DNA of 64,000 nucleotides. Source: Andreprevotia chitinilytica DSM 18519 (GTDB taxonomy: Bacteria > Pseudomonadota > Gammaproteobacteria > Burkholderiales > Chitinibacteraceae). The stretch's first letter is position 1; each line of letters begins with the position of its first letter. The notes under the pieces were generated by a model. The model ran no database searches. It saw nothing but the letters and a program-made list of their open reading frames with translations, and had not been told where the DNA came from. The stretch is taken from contig NZ_JONM01000006.1 in the NCBI RefSeq assembly GCF_000711875.1, positions 186,001 through 250,000 on the forward strand. The letters run 5' to 3'. Positions 42,862 through 51,368 of this stretch are shown piece by piece. The translations under genes and the position numbers were made by a program.

Positions 42862-43528
42862 ACTGCTTGGCCGGCGGCTCGACTACACGCTCAAGCGGAG
42901 TGCGCGCCGCCGCTCGATCGGTCTGAAAATCGGCCGTGACGGCCTCACCGTCACGTTGCCCGTCCGGGCACCCGTTGCGGAAGCCGAGCGGGTGATCCGG
43001 CTCAAGCTCGACTGGATTCTGCAACACCTCGATACCCCGCGACCGGAGCTCCCCCAACTACGCTCCGGTGGCCACGTGCTCTGGCTTGGTACACCACGTA
43101 CCCTGATCGCCGACGCAGCCCGCTCCCGGCTCGATGACACGACACTGGCCTTGGCCGCGCCCGACGAACATGATGCGCTGGCTAAAGCCTTCACCCGCTT
43201 CTGCCAGCGCGCTGCCCGCAATTATTTCCAGCAACGCGTACCGTATTGGGCCGAACGCATGGGTCTGCAGCCGCGTCGCGTATTGCTCACCAGCGCGAAA
43301 AGCCGTTGGGGCAGCTGCACCGCCAGTGGCGATGTCCGCCTGAGCTGGCGGCTGATGCAGGCCCCGTTGGCCGTGATCGACTACGTGATCGTCCACGAGC
43401 TGGCTCACTTGGCCGAACTCAACCACTCTCCACGTTTTTGGGCCGTGGTCGAGACTATCTGCCCGGATTGGAAGGCGCGACGGGATTGGTTGAAAGGCGA
43501 GGGTGCAGCACTGTTGGCGTGGCGCTGA
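42845..43528 (+). CDS. YgjP-like metal-dependent hydrolase (DUF45/M48 clan)
   Basis: The 227-residue protein starts inside plsC (17-base overlap, ATG at 42845). Its N-terminal domain (LDYTLKRSARRRSIGLKIGRDGLTVTLPV) is the beta-rich YgjP start. The C-terminal metallopeptidase-like domain has TSAKSRWGSCTASGDVRLSWRL and the zinc motif VHELAHLAELNHSPRFW (HExxH and a later His). Members of this family have been described as UTP pyrophosphatases or as WSS1/SprT-like peptidases, so the reaction is not settled. The genomic position after plsC is conserved in betaproteobacteria. Confidence 0.9.
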   Translation: MQHRLELLGRRLDYTLKRSARRRSIGLKIGRDGLTVTLPVRAPVAEAERVIRLKLDWILQHLDTPRPELPQLRSGGHVLWLGTPRTLIADAARSRLDDTTLALAAPDEHDALAKAFTRFCQRAARNYFQQRVPYWAERMGLQPRRVLLTSAKSRWGSCTASGDVRLSWRLMQAPLAVIDYVIVHELAHLAELNHSPRFWAVVETICPDWKARRDWLKGEGAALLAWR

Positions 43529-43560
43529 GCCGAGTTTTTGACGATCGCCCTGTTAAGCAC

Positions 43561-43630
43561 CCCCCTCGCCCTCGCGTGCAAGGCTTTGCCTTGCTCAGCT
43601 ATTAGTGGGAGAGGGGCCGGGGGAGAGGGA
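43561..43630. repeat. CCCTCTCCC/GGGAGAGGG element, copy 3 (interrupted)
   Basis: CCCCCTCGCCCTCG and GTGGGAGAGGGGCC with GGGGGAGAGGG flank a short inner stem GCAAGGC-TTT-GCCTTGC (43579-43595). It separates the YgjP-like gene from the convergent LysR gene. Confidence 0.7.
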
Positions 43631-43639
43631 TTAACTACC

Positions 43640-44563
43640 TCAACTGAGCGGCATTGTTCCCATCGCGCTCGTCTGCTGCAAAACCTGCTCCACAAACGAA
43701 ATAAACGTACTCACCTTGCCGCCCGCAGCCGGGCGCGACGAGGTCACCGCATGGATGGTGTGCGCTGGCAGTGGGTAATTGCCCAGTAACTGCACCACGC
43801 GGCCATCCAACAATTCGCGGGACCAGAACCACTCCGGCATCACCGCAATGCCCAGATTGGCCAGCACCGCATCATAGAGCGCATCCATCGTGGATAGTGT
43901 CAGCCGTCCGGTCACATGCACGCTAAGGCTGCCTTTGCTTGTATCAGTGAAGCGCCAAATGCCGGGGTGATCGGTGCCGGAGAACAACAGGCATTGATGC
44001 TGTTGCAGGTGCGTGGGTTCTGTCACCGGCCCGTGCCGTTTCAGATAGTCAGGCGAGGCCACCACAATGCGTCGCGATGGGCCGACGGGGCGCGCAATCA
44101 GATTGGATTCACGCAGCGGCGCAATGCGGAACGCCACATCAACGCGTTCCTCGATCAGCTGCGATACCTGATCCGATAGCACGAGTTCAACGTGCACCTC
44201 CGGGTGCAATCGCTGCCATTGGGCCAGGGCCGGGATCAGCAGCCTGCGCCCAAACCCGTTCGAACACGCCACCCGGATACGGCCACGCAACTTGCTGCCG
44301 CCATCCTGCACTGCTGCTTCGGCTTCTTGCGTGAGGGCAAGGATGCGTAGGGCGTGCTCCAGATAGACCTCGCCGCGCTCGGTCAGGCTGATGGCGCGGG
44401 TGGAGCGCCGAAACAGCGGGCAGCCCAGATGTTGTTCCAACGCGGCAAGCTGCCGGCTGATCGTGCCCTGGCCGATGCCCGTCGCGATCGATGCGCCGGT
44501 CAGGCTACCGGCCTGGGCGATGGCAACGAACACTGCCAGATGTTCATGCAGTCCGTTATTCAT
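43640..44563 (-). CDS. LysR-family transcriptional regulator
   Basis: A 307-residue LysR-type protein with winged helix at residues 8-65 (FVAIAQAGSLTGASIATGIGQ, GTISRQLAALEQHLGCPLFRR) and an effector domain from about 90 (GRIRVACSNGFGRRLLIPAL). It belongs to the broad CrgA/DsdC-like branch judged by RRSTRAISLTERG. It is divergent from an AhpD-like/HPP operon, and a palindromic LysR box lies between them, so that operon is the probable target. The effector is unknown; an oxidant or electrophile is plausible given the neighbour. Confidence 0.92.
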   Translation of the reverse strand: MNNGLHEHLAVFVAIAQAGSLTGASIATGIGQGTISRQLAALEQHLGCPLFRRSTRAISLTERGEVYLEHALRILALTQEAEAAVQDGGSKLRGRIRVACSNGFGRRLLIPALAQWQRLHPEVHVELVLSDQVSQLIEERVDVAFRIAPLRESNLIARPVGPSRRIVVASPDYLKRHGPVTEPTHLQQHQCLLFSGTDHPGIWRFTDTSKGSLSVHVTGRLTLSTMDALYDAVLANLGIAVMPEWFWSRELLDGRVVQLLGNYPLPAHTIHAVTSSRPAAGGKVSTFISFVEQVLQQTSAMGTMPLS

Positions 44564-44579
44564 GTGTGCCGCCAGTCAT

Positions 44580-44598
44580 TTATGCGCAACAAGCATAA
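44580..44598. promoter_or_regulatory. LysR-type operator in the 44.6-kb divergent region
   Basis: TTATGC (44580-44585) and GCATAA (44593-44598) are perfect complements separated by 7 bases. This satisfies the T-N11-A rule for LysR boxes. It lies 17 bases from the LysR start. Confidence 0.6.
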
Positions 44599-44680
44599 CT
44601 CTTTCTATTGCGTCGCGTAGTATCCCTGCGCCTGCATCTCTAGACTTTGAACTCCATCCCACACGTATATGGAGTCGAAA

Positions 44681-45217
44681 ATGTTCACCTTGATCGATCC
44701 CGAACTGGCCACCGGCCAAGCCCGCGACCTGCTGCTGGATACGCAAAAGCAACTTGGCCGCACCCCGAATCTATACCGTGCCATGGCTAATAGCCCCAAG
44801 GCTTTGGCGGGCTATCTGGCTTTTCGCGGCGCGCTGCAAGGTGGTGCGCTCGATAGCAAGATGAATGAGCGCATCGCCCTGCTGACCGCGCAACTCAATG
44901 CCTGCGACTACTGCGTGGCAGCGCATAGTTTTCGTGGCCAGAAGATTGGCCTGTCTGCGGATGACCTGAACAACACGCGGCTTGGGATTTCCGAAGACCC
45001 AAAGATTAATGCAGCCTTGGCATTTGTGACTGCCTTGGTCAAAGGGCAGGGCCATGTGGCGGATGAAGTCCGCGATGCCCTGTTTGCGCAAGGCTGGACC
45101 GAGGCGCAAATCGGCGAAATCGTCGCCCATGTCGCCTTGAATGTGTTTTCCAACTACTTCAAGCAAATCGCCGAACCCGCACTGGATTTCCCGGTGCCGG
45201 CCGATCTGGTGGTTTGA
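44681..45217 (+). CDS. Carboxymuconolactone decarboxylase/AhpD-family peroxidase-like protein
   Basis: The 178-residue protein has the AhpD core: FRGALQGGALDSKMNERIAL, then the redox motif NACDYCVAAHSFRGQ with CxxC and the His three residues later. It continues LGISEDPKINAALAFVTALV, with the C-terminal helix AHVALNVFSNYFKQIA. Members reduce alkyl hydroperoxides or act as related alkylhydroperoxidases. The ATG at 44681 is preferred over the ATG at 44669 because GGAG stands six bases upstream of it. It is followed after 13 bases by an HPP protein, forming a two-gene operon under the divergent LysR regulator. Confidence 0.92.
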   Translation: MFTLIDPELATGQARDLLLDTQKQLGRTPNLYRAMANSPKALAGYLAFRGALQGGALDSKMNERIALLTAQLNACDYCVAAHSFRGQKIGLSADDLNNTRLGISEDPKINAALAFVTALVKGQGHVADEVRDALFAQGWTEAQIGEIVAHVALNVFSNYFKQIAEPALDFPVPADLVV

Positions 45218-45230
45218 ACGGGAGCGAGCC

Positions 45231-45698
45231 ATGACCCGCCTGACCCTGGAGGGCGCGCAACGCGTCTTCGTCTTTGCCCTTTCAGCCACCGCCGCCGCGA
45301 TCGCCTGCCGCTTCGGTGGTGGCTCGGCCTACCTTGCCCCCTTCCTCGCCACCGCGGCTGTGCTCGCGGGGGCGGGCAAGGAGATCCAGCAGGCGGTGGT
45401 TTCGACATTGGTCGTGTATGCGATCAGCATCGTGATTGGCACGCTGGGCCACGTTCTGCTGCCTGCGTCGCCGTCGGCCGTCGTTTTAGCTTGCGCGGCT
45501 GGATTCCTGCTGTGTGTATTGTCGAAACGGCAACATCCACCAGCATTGGCATTGCTGGCTTTGGTGTTCACGCGCCAGCCGGATGTGCTGGCATCGATTG
45601 GCTTGCTGGGTACGGCGTTGGCGGCGGCTTTGGCCGCTGTAGCCGGGCATCGAATCAATATGGGGGTGCTGCTGAAGCGGTGGGCTGTGACGCAATGA
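45231..45698 (+). CDS. HPP-family integral membrane protein
   Basis: The 155-residue protein consists of four to five predicted membrane helices (VFVFALSATAAAIACRF, YLAPFLATAAVLAG, AVVSTLVVYAISIVIGTLGHVLL, AVVLACAAGFLLCVLS, GLLGTALAAALAAVAG) with the segment SKRQHPPALALLAL. That His-Pro-Pro motif names the HPP family. Some plant and cyanobacterial relatives transport nitrite, but most bacterial members have no established role. GGAG (45221-45224) supports the start at 45231. It is probably co-transcribed with the AhpD-like gene. Confidence 0.85.
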   Translation: MTRLTLEGAQRVFVFALSATAAAIACRFGGGSAYLAPFLATAAVLAGAGKEIQQAVVSTLVVYAISIVIGTLGHVLLPASPSAVVLACAAGFLLCVLSKRQHPPALALLALVFTRQPDVLASIGLLGTALAAALAAVAGHRINMGVLLKRWAVTQ

Positions 45699-45850
45699 GC
45701 AATTAAATCCAGCATGATTTCAGCAAAAACTTACATGCTGCGATGCGATAAACCGAGTGCATTATTTTATTTGTCTTGCTATACCGGTAAAAATTTCCTG
45801 TGTTGGTGCTAGCTAGTACAGGCCGGTTTTCCCGTTGGAAGGAAAGACAA

Positions 45851-47485
45851 ATGAACGCCTTATCCATGGTGCAGAAGCTCTATATCGGCTTCGGTCTGAT
45901 CGTTACCGTGATGTTGATTCTGACGTTGATGACCGCCTTCAATCTCAACCGGCTGGATCAATCCAGCGAAGCGCGCCTGCACAGCTTGCGATTGATCGCC
46001 AATGGCAATGACGTTTACGGCGATGTGGCCCGCGCGGCCGGTGCGGTGCGTCAGTACGGCTACACGGGTCAGGCCAACGTGATGAAAAACTACAAGGACG
46101 CCATTAGCAGCCTGCAAGAAACAACGGTGCCAAGACTCCGTAAGGAAATGGAGGGCGAACCGGAGCAACTGGCCCGCATGGACAAGATACAGGCGCTGGC
46201 CAATGCCTGGGTGCGGGATTACGCCGAGCCGTTCTTGAAAAAGCGCGCCGAGATCGATGCCAAGCAGGCGACGATGGATGATCTGGCGACGCTTTCCGTC
46301 TCGCTGGGCGCCAAGGCCAAGATCGCGCCGATTTCCGATCTGGTGGATGAAATCACCAAGCAAGCCACCGCGGAACACGAAGTGCGTAAGGTGGAAAATG
46401 AATCGATTCATCGCGTCACGGTGATGGCGCTCTGGATCGGCACCGCCATTGCGCTGCTGATCTCCATTTCTTCCTCGGTCATCATCGGCAGGGGCATCGT
46501 CGGCCGGCTGCATCACGCGGTCAGCAGCGCCAACGCGGTGGCCGGCGGCGATTTGAAGCAGCACATCGAAGTCTCCGGCGGCGACGAGATCACGGCCTTG
46601 ATGCGTGCGCTGTCCGGCATGCAGGCAAAACTGGTCGAGATCATCTCTTGTATTCAGAGCAACTCGCATGATGTGGCGGCCTCTGCCGAGCAGATTGCAG
46701 CCAGCTCCAGCAACCTGGCGCAGGCATCTGGCGAGCAAAGCAACGCGGCCTCGGCCATGGCTGCCATCGTCGAAGAGCTGACGGTGAGTATCAATCATGT
46801 GTCCAACAACGCCCGCGATGCCCACACCCTGTCGCGTGAATCCGGCGAGCATGCCGATCACGGCAGCGGGGTGATCCGCATGACGGTGGACGATATTCGC
46901 GAAATCGCCGAAACGGTCAAACTGGCTGCCGTGCGCATGAATGAATTGGGCGGCCATGCCGATCAGATTTCGTCGATTGTCGGGGTGATCAAGGAGATCG
47001 CGGATCAGACCAATCTGCTGGCGCTCAACGCCGCCATTGAGGCTGCCCGCGCCGGCGAGCAAGGGCGTGGCTTCGCCGTGGTGGCGGATGAGGTGCGCAA
47101 GCTGGCGGAACGCACCAGCCAGTCCACGCAGGAAATCGCCGGAATGATCAGCCGCATCCAGTCCGGCAGCCAGGAAACACTCGGCACCATGCAGGACAGC
47201 GTGAGCAAGGTGGAGAACGGCGTAAACATGGCGAGCCAGGCTGGCGAAGCCATCGTGCAAATCCGCGATTCATCCATGCGGGTGGTGGAAATGGTGACGG
47301 ATATTTCCACCTCGCTGCAGGAGCAGTCATCGGCCAGTAACCACGTGGCAATCAATGTGGAAAAGATTGCGCAGATGTCGGAAGAGAACAATCGCGCCGT
47401 CGAGGAAACGTCGCAGGCTGCCCAGCAATTGCGCGGGTTGGCGGATTCGCTGCAGCGGTCGGTGTCGTATTTCCGGTTTGCTTAA
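45851..47485 (+). CDS. Methyl-accepting chemotaxis protein
   Basis: A 544-residue chemoreceptor. Membrane segments lie at about 10-30 and 190-215. The periplasmic sensor between them is a single four-helix bundle ([20 protein letters not shown]). A HAMP domain follows ([20 protein letters not shown], about 215-265). The cytoplasmic signalling domain carries the signature hairpin [21 protein letters not shown] and [16 protein letters not shown] near 380-425. No CheR-binding pentapeptide ends the protein. GGAAGGAAAG ahead of the ATG at 45851 is a strong ribosome site. The ligand is unknown. Chemotaxis suits the flagellar genes at 9.3-11.6 kb. Confidence 0.95.
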   Translation: MNALSMVQKLYIGFGLIVTVMLILTLMTAFNLNRLDQSSEARLHSLRLIANGNDVYGDVARAAGAVRQYGYTGQANVMKNYKDAISSLQETTVPRLRKEMEGEPEQLARMDKIQALANAWVRDYAEPFLKKRAEIDAKQATMDDLATLSVSLGAKAKIAPISDLVDEITKQATAEHEVRKVENESIHRVTVMALWIGTAIALLISISSSVIIGRGIVGRLHHAVSSANAVAGGDLKQHIEVSGGDEITALMRALSGMQAKLVEIISCIQSNSHDVAASAEQIAASSSNLAQASGEQSNAASAMAAIVEELTVSINHVSNNARDAHTLSRESGEHADHGSGVIRMTVDDIREIAETVKLAAVRMNELGGHADQISSIVGVIKEIADQTNLLALNAAIEAARAGEQGRGFAVVADEVRKLAERTSQSTQEIAGMISRIQSGSQETLGTMQDSVSKVENGVNMASQAGEAIVQIRDSSMRVVEMVTDISTSLQEQSSASNHVAINVEKIAQMSEENNRAVEETSQAAQQLRGLADSLQRSVSYFRFA

Positions 47486-48717
47486 GGCACCAATACGATC
47501 CGATCCGGCAACGCAGTCAGCCTGACCGCCGGCGAGCGCAAGATCAGCAACGCCTGAACCATGAACGCGATCACCGCCACGATCAGACTCGCGCCCATGC
47601 CGAATTGCATGCTCACCGAAGCGCCCAGCAGCGCCCCAAGCGGGCGGGCACCATAGGTGGTGGTGCTGTTGATTGCCGATAGCCGGCCCAGCATGCCTTG
47701 GGGTGTGATGGCTTGGCGTAGCGTGGTCGAGCTGATTGTCCATAGGATCGGCCCGGCGCCAAACAGAAAATAGCTGATGCACGCCAGCCAGAACGACGGC
47801 ACGACGAGGGTGGCGGCCATCGTCATCGCCGCCAGTAATCCGCATAGCGGGCCAATCGCGAATGCCTGCCCAAAGACCAACTTGCGCATGATCCTCGGCG
47901 TAGCCAGCGCGCCACACACCATACCGACCCCGTTGCAGGCCAAGGTTAGCCCCACTGTCGATGCGCTCAATCGCAAATGCTGCACTGCATAGGGCACATA
48001 GACCGCTTGCAAGGTGAAGAACCCGATATTGAAAAAGGCTGCCGTCGCAATGATCGGACGAAGCAGCGGGTCATTGATGGCGAAGTGCGCGCCTTCCTTC
48101 AATTCAGTAAAAAAATGGCGAGCGGGCTTTGCGTCGCGTGGTGGCTCATCGACGCCGATCAGCAGGGCAACCGCGAATGCAGACAAGCCGGTCGCCACGC
48201 CATAGGCCCAGCCCGCGCCAACCCAACCGACCATCAAGCCACCTGCCGCCGGACCAGCGGAATAGGCGATGCTGCGGACGAGCTCGATCCGGCCATTCGC
48301 CGCCGTGAGTAGGGGGCGTGGAACCAGTGCCGGGATGAGGGACGGGGCAGCCACGCTGTAGGCCAGCGTGCCGGTGGCCCCGATAAAGCCAAGCAGCGCC
48401 AGGAGCGGGAGCGACAACAGCTGTGTCGCTGCCAGACATAAAACGCTGAGCATGGCGATCACGCGGCAGATTTCTCCGCCGACCATTAGGCGGCGACGTG
48501 AGTGCCTATCCGCCCAAACCCCGAGCGGGATCGCCAGCAGTAGAAATGGTAATGTTTGCGCCGCCTGCAGCAAGCCCGTCTGGCTGGCATTCGCGCCGAG
48601 CACGAAGACCGCGACGATGGGGGCGGCGGCGAGACTGATTTGCTCTGCGGACTGCGCAACGAGGTTCGACCAAGCCAGTCGTTGAAATGACGCCGGCAGG
48701 TGAGTGCGTGAAAACAT
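47482..48717 (-). CDS. MFS exporter, EntS/multidrug type
   Basis: The 411-residue protein has 12 predicted membrane helices in two six-helix halves. The MFS loop signature is seen as [16 protein letters not shown] after helix 2 (about residues 62-77), and the second half begins near [20 protein letters not shown]. The branch with [19 protein letters not shown] is that of enterobactin-exporter-like and macrolide efflux transporters. Substrate cannot be told. It converges with the chemoreceptor gene: the two stop codons share the same TTAA (47482-47485), and no terminator hairpin separates them. Confidence 0.9.
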   Translation of the reverse strand: MFSRTHLPASFQRLAWSNLVAQSAEQISLAAAPIVAVFVLGANASQTGLLQAAQTLPFLLLAIPLGVWADRHSRRRLMVGGEICRVIAMLSVLCLAATQLLSLPLLALLGFIGATGTLAYSVAAPSLIPALVPRPLLTAANGRIELVRSIAYSAGPAAGGLMVGWVGAGWAYGVATGLSAFAVALLIGVDEPPRDAKPARHFFTELKEGAHFAINDPLLRPIIATAAFFNIGFFTLQAVYVPYAVQHLRLSASTVGLTLACNGVGMVCGALATPRIMRKLVFGQAFAIGPLCGLLAAMTMAATLVVPSFWLACISYFLFGAGPILWTISSTTLRQAITPQGMLGRLSAINSTTTYGARPLGALLGASVSMQFGMGASLIVAVIAFMVQALLILRSPAVRLTALPDRIVLVP

Positions 48718-48857
48718 GGTGCAATCCCGAGTGATGTTTATCGGGATGATTGCAGCCGGGAAAGTGCCGCGCGTTCCGCTTCTTGCTTTGGAATCCGCCG
48801 AAATAGCTGCCAGTACTGCATTTGCTGTAAAATCCCAGCCAATTCAACACTCTAGAT

Positions 48858-48876
48858 CGGGGCGCTTTGCGCCCCG
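48858..48876. other. GC-rich leader hairpin before ttcA
   Basis: CGGGGCGC (48858-48865) pairs with GCGCCCCG (48869-48876) over a TTT loop, 25 bases after a possible -10 (TAAAAT, 48828-48833) and 30 before the ttcA start. The trailing GTTTC matches the one before trmB. Confidence 0.5.
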
Positions 48877-48906
48877 TCGCCGTTTCACGGAACGAATCGC
48901 CCAGCC

Positions 48907-49845
48907 ATGAATGCCAATACCGATGTCGCGGCAATGACCGAAGCCGACAAGAAAGCCCAGTACAACCTGAACAAGCTGACCAAGTGGCTGCGCCACGGCG
49001 TGGGCGATGCGATCAACGATTTCAACATGATCGAAGAGGGCGACCGCGTGATGGTGTGCCTGTCCGGTGGCAAGGACAGCTACACCATGCTCGATATCCT
49101 GCTGAGCCTGCAGAAATCCGCGCCGATCGATTTTTCCATCATCGCCGTCAATCTCGATCAAAAGCAGCCGGGCTTTCCGGAGCATGTGCTGCCGGAATAT
49201 CTCGCCGCGCTGGGCGTGGAATACAAGATCATCGAGGAAGACACCTACAGCATCGTCAAACGCGTGGTGCCGGACGGCAAGACCACCTGTGGGCTGTGCT
49301 CGCGCTTGCGGCGCGGCATTCTGTACCGGGTGGCGGATGAGCTGGGCGCGACCAAGATCGCGCTGGGCCATCACCGCGAAGACATCCTCTCCACGCTGTT
49401 CCTCAACATGTTCTACGGCGGCAAGCTCAAGAGCATGCCGCCCAAGCTGGTGTCGGACGATGGTAAACATATCGTCATCCGCCCGTTGGCCTATTGCCGC
49501 GAAAAGGACATCATCCGCTACGCCGAGGCGAAGCAATTCCCGATCATTCCGTGCAATCTGTGCGGCAGCCAGCCCAACCTGCAGCGTCAGGTGATTGGCG
49601 ACATGCTGGCCGATTGGGACAAGCGTTTCCCCGGTCGTATCGAATCCATGTTCCGCAGCCTGCGGAACGTGGTGCCGTCTCATCTGGCTGATCCAAAAAT
49701 CTATGACTTTGTGGGCATCCAGGCCGACGGCACGCCGCGTGATGACGGCGACAAGGCGTTTGACCGCGAGTCGTTCAGTGATCCGGGCCGCATCTCCATC
49801 CTGGCGTCCAAACCTGCTGACGCGCACGACTGCGGAGAGGCTTGA
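48907..49845 (+). CDS. ttcA: tRNA 2-thiocytidine(32) synthetase
   Basis: TtcA thiolates cytidine 32 in tRNA anticodon loops using an iron-sulfur cluster and ATP. The 312-residue protein has the PP-loop [15 protein letters not shown] near residue 48-62 and the two CxxC motifs CGLCSRLR (about 121) and [12 protein letters not shown] (about 212) that bind the cluster, with [15 protein letters not shown] between. The ATG at 48907 fits; the first 10 residues are not conserved. It runs into the spermidine-synthase-like gene (1-base overlap), so the two are coupled. Confidence 0.96.
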   Translation: MNANTDVAAMTEADKKAQYNLNKLTKWLRHGVGDAINDFNMIEEGDRVMVCLSGGKDSYTMLDILLSLQKSAPIDFSIIAVNLDQKQPGFPEHVLPEYLAALGVEYKIIEEDTYSIVKRVVPDGKTTCGLCSRLRRGILYRVADELGATKIALGHHREDILSTLFLNMFYGGKLKSMPPKLVSDDGKHIVIRPLAYCREKDIIRYAEAKQFPIIPCNLCGSQPNLQRQVIGDMLADWDKRFPGRIESMFRSLRNVVPSHLADPKIYDFVGIQADGTPRDDGDKAFDRESFSDPGRISILASKPADAHDCGEA

Positions 49846-50633
49846 TGTTGTTCCGTTCCAAGCGATTCTCCCGTGGTGCCGAGGATGAGGTCGTCATCGA
49901 TATCTCCGAAGAGTTCGGGGTACGCAAGCTGCACTTCGGCAACGACGACACGCAAAGCGCGATGCGGATCAACAATCCGACCGAGCTGGTGCTGGCCTAC
50001 TCGCGTTGTGTATTTGGCTTTTTGCTGTTCGTCGAGCCGCCACGTGATGCGTTGTTGATCGGTCTGGGAGGGGGCTCGATTGCCAAGTGGGTGAACGACA
50101 AGCTGCCGCAGGCGCGGCTGACTTGTGTCGAACTGCACCAGCAAGTCGTCAATGTGGCGCGCAGCATGTTTGCATTGCCGGGCGATAGCGACCGGTTGGA
50201 AGTGATCGTCGGCGACGGTGCGGCGCACGTGTATGCCATGCCGGATGCATGCACCGACCTGATCGTGATGGATGCCTACAGCGCGACGGGCATCGCCTCG
50301 CCGCTTGCGACCCCGGAATTCTTCATGGCGTGCCGCGACAAGCTGGCTGACAACGGCGTGCTTGCGATCAACCTGTGGGGCTCGGACAAGAAATTCAGCG
50401 AGTACTGCAACCGGCTTTCCGACGTGTTCGACGGCAAGTTGCTCTGCCTGCCGGCCCGGCAGAAGGGCAATGTGATCGCGTTCGGTTTCAAGCGTGCGCA
50501 GGGCGAGCCGCGCTGGGATCAACTGACCGACCGCGCCCGCGATCTCGAAGTCGCTTACGGTCTGGAATTTCCCGAGTTCGTCGCCGATCTGGCACGAATG
50601 AATCCGCATAACGATCGGAAGTTGTTTATCTAA
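49845..50633 (+). CDS. Spermidine-synthase-like SAM-binding protein
   Basis: The 262-residue protein has the Rossmann-type SAM/decarboxy-SAM fold of polyamine aminopropyltransferases: [17 protein letters not shown] near residue 75, [17 protein letters not shown] near 96, [14 protein letters not shown] near 120 and [21 protein letters not shown] near 135-155. The N-terminal beta domain ([36 protein letters not shown]) also fits the family. Some residues for putrescine binding cannot be confirmed, so spermidine synthase activity is a guess. The ATG at 49845 is four bases after GGAGAGG and shares its first base with the ttcA stop. Confidence 0.85.
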   Translation: MLFRSKRFSRGAEDEVVIDISEEFGVRKLHFGNDDTQSAMRINNPTELVLAYSRCVFGFLLFVEPPRDALLIGLGGGSIAKWVNDKLPQARLTCVELHQQVVNVARSMFALPGDSDRLEVIVGDGAAHVYAMPDACTDLIVMDAYSATGIASPLATPEFFMACRDKLADNGVLAINLWGSDKKFSEYCNRLSDVFDGKLLCLPARQKGNVIAFGFKRAQGEPRWDQLTDRARDLEVAYGLEFPEFVADLARMNPHNDRKLFI

Positions 50634-50727
50634 GCGGGCAAGCTGGCCGGCGATCGTCGCCCGCCTCTTCCTAAGCTTGGGGCAAGATGAGAGAATTGTC
50701 TCAACCCAAGATTTACAAGGTATTACC

Positions 50728-51225
50728 ATGCTCGACCGTGACGGCTATCGCCCGAACGTCGGCATCATCATCATCAACCGTCAGAATCAGGTGTTCTGGG
50801 GCAAGCGTGTGCGTGAGCATTCCTGGCAGTTTCCGCAGGGCGGCATCAAGCAAGGCGAATCCCCGGAACAGGCCATGTTTCGTGAGCTGATGGAAGAAGT
50901 GGGGCTCGAACCCCAACAGGTGCAGATCATTGGCCGCACCCGCGATTGGTTGAAGTACGATGTGCCGACCCACTGGGTCCGCCGCGAATGGCGCGGCACT
51001 TACAAGGGCCAGAAGCAAATCTGGTTCCTGCTCAGGTTGACTGGCCACGATTCGGACGTCTGTCTGCGTCGCACCAGCCACCCGGAGTTCGACGCCTGGC
51101 GCTGGAACGAATACTGGGCGCCGCTTGAGGCGGTGATCGAGTTCAAGCGTGGGGTCTACGAGTCGGCGTTGACCGAATTGTCTCGCTTCCTCGAAGGCTC
51201 GCCACGCCGTCTGGCCGGGGGCTGA
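50728..51225 (+). CDS. rppH: RNA pyrophosphohydrolase
   Basis: RppH removes pyrophosphate from the 5' end of mRNAs, starting RNase E-dependent decay. The 165-residue Nudix protein has the full Nudix box [20 protein letters not shown] plus VGL (about residues 38-60) and the family start [16 protein letters not shown]. It also has [44 protein letters not shown] and [10 protein letters not shown], all RppH-specific. AAGG seven bases before the ATG at 50728 supports the start over an earlier in-frame codon. A strong terminator follows. Confidence 0.97.
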   Translation: MLDRDGYRPNVGIIIINRQNQVFWGKRVREHSWQFPQGGIKQGESPEQAMFRELMEEVGLEPQQVQIIGRTRDWLKYDVPTHWVRREWRGTYKGQKQIWFLLRLTGHDSDVCLRRTSHPEFDAWRWNEYWAPLEAVIEFKRGVYESALTELSRFLEGSPRRLAGG

Positions 51226-51250
51226 ACGCCCTGTTGTCAACATGAACCCG

Positions 51251-51283
51251 CCCGGTGCATTGTCCTGATGCACCGGGTTTTTT
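51251..51283 (+). terminator. Intrinsic terminator after rppH
   Basis: CCCGGTGCAT (51251-51260) pairs with ATGCACCGGG (51268-51277) over a 7-base loop, followed by six T residues. Confidence 0.93.
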
Positions 51284-51368
51284 CTGCCCATCCGCAATGC
51301 AGGCCGCTGATGCCGCATGGCGATCCAACCCATAGAACACAGCTTCCAAGCTTGCACTGGAGTGGCGC

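Noticed and set aside
45699-45850. Sigma-28 (flagellar) promoter before the chemoreceptor
   Set aside because: TAAA elements are present but no GCCGATAA-like -10 stands at the right distance.
45860-47260. 466-codon open frame on the minus strand over the chemoreceptor
   Set aside because: The plus strand has a full chemoreceptor with all domains; the antisense frame has no recognisable domain and reflects GC-rich codon use.
50634-50664. GCGGGC/GCCCGC hairpin after the spermidine-synthase-like gene
   Set aside because: Only six base pairs with a long loop and a weak tail; not convincing as a terminator.
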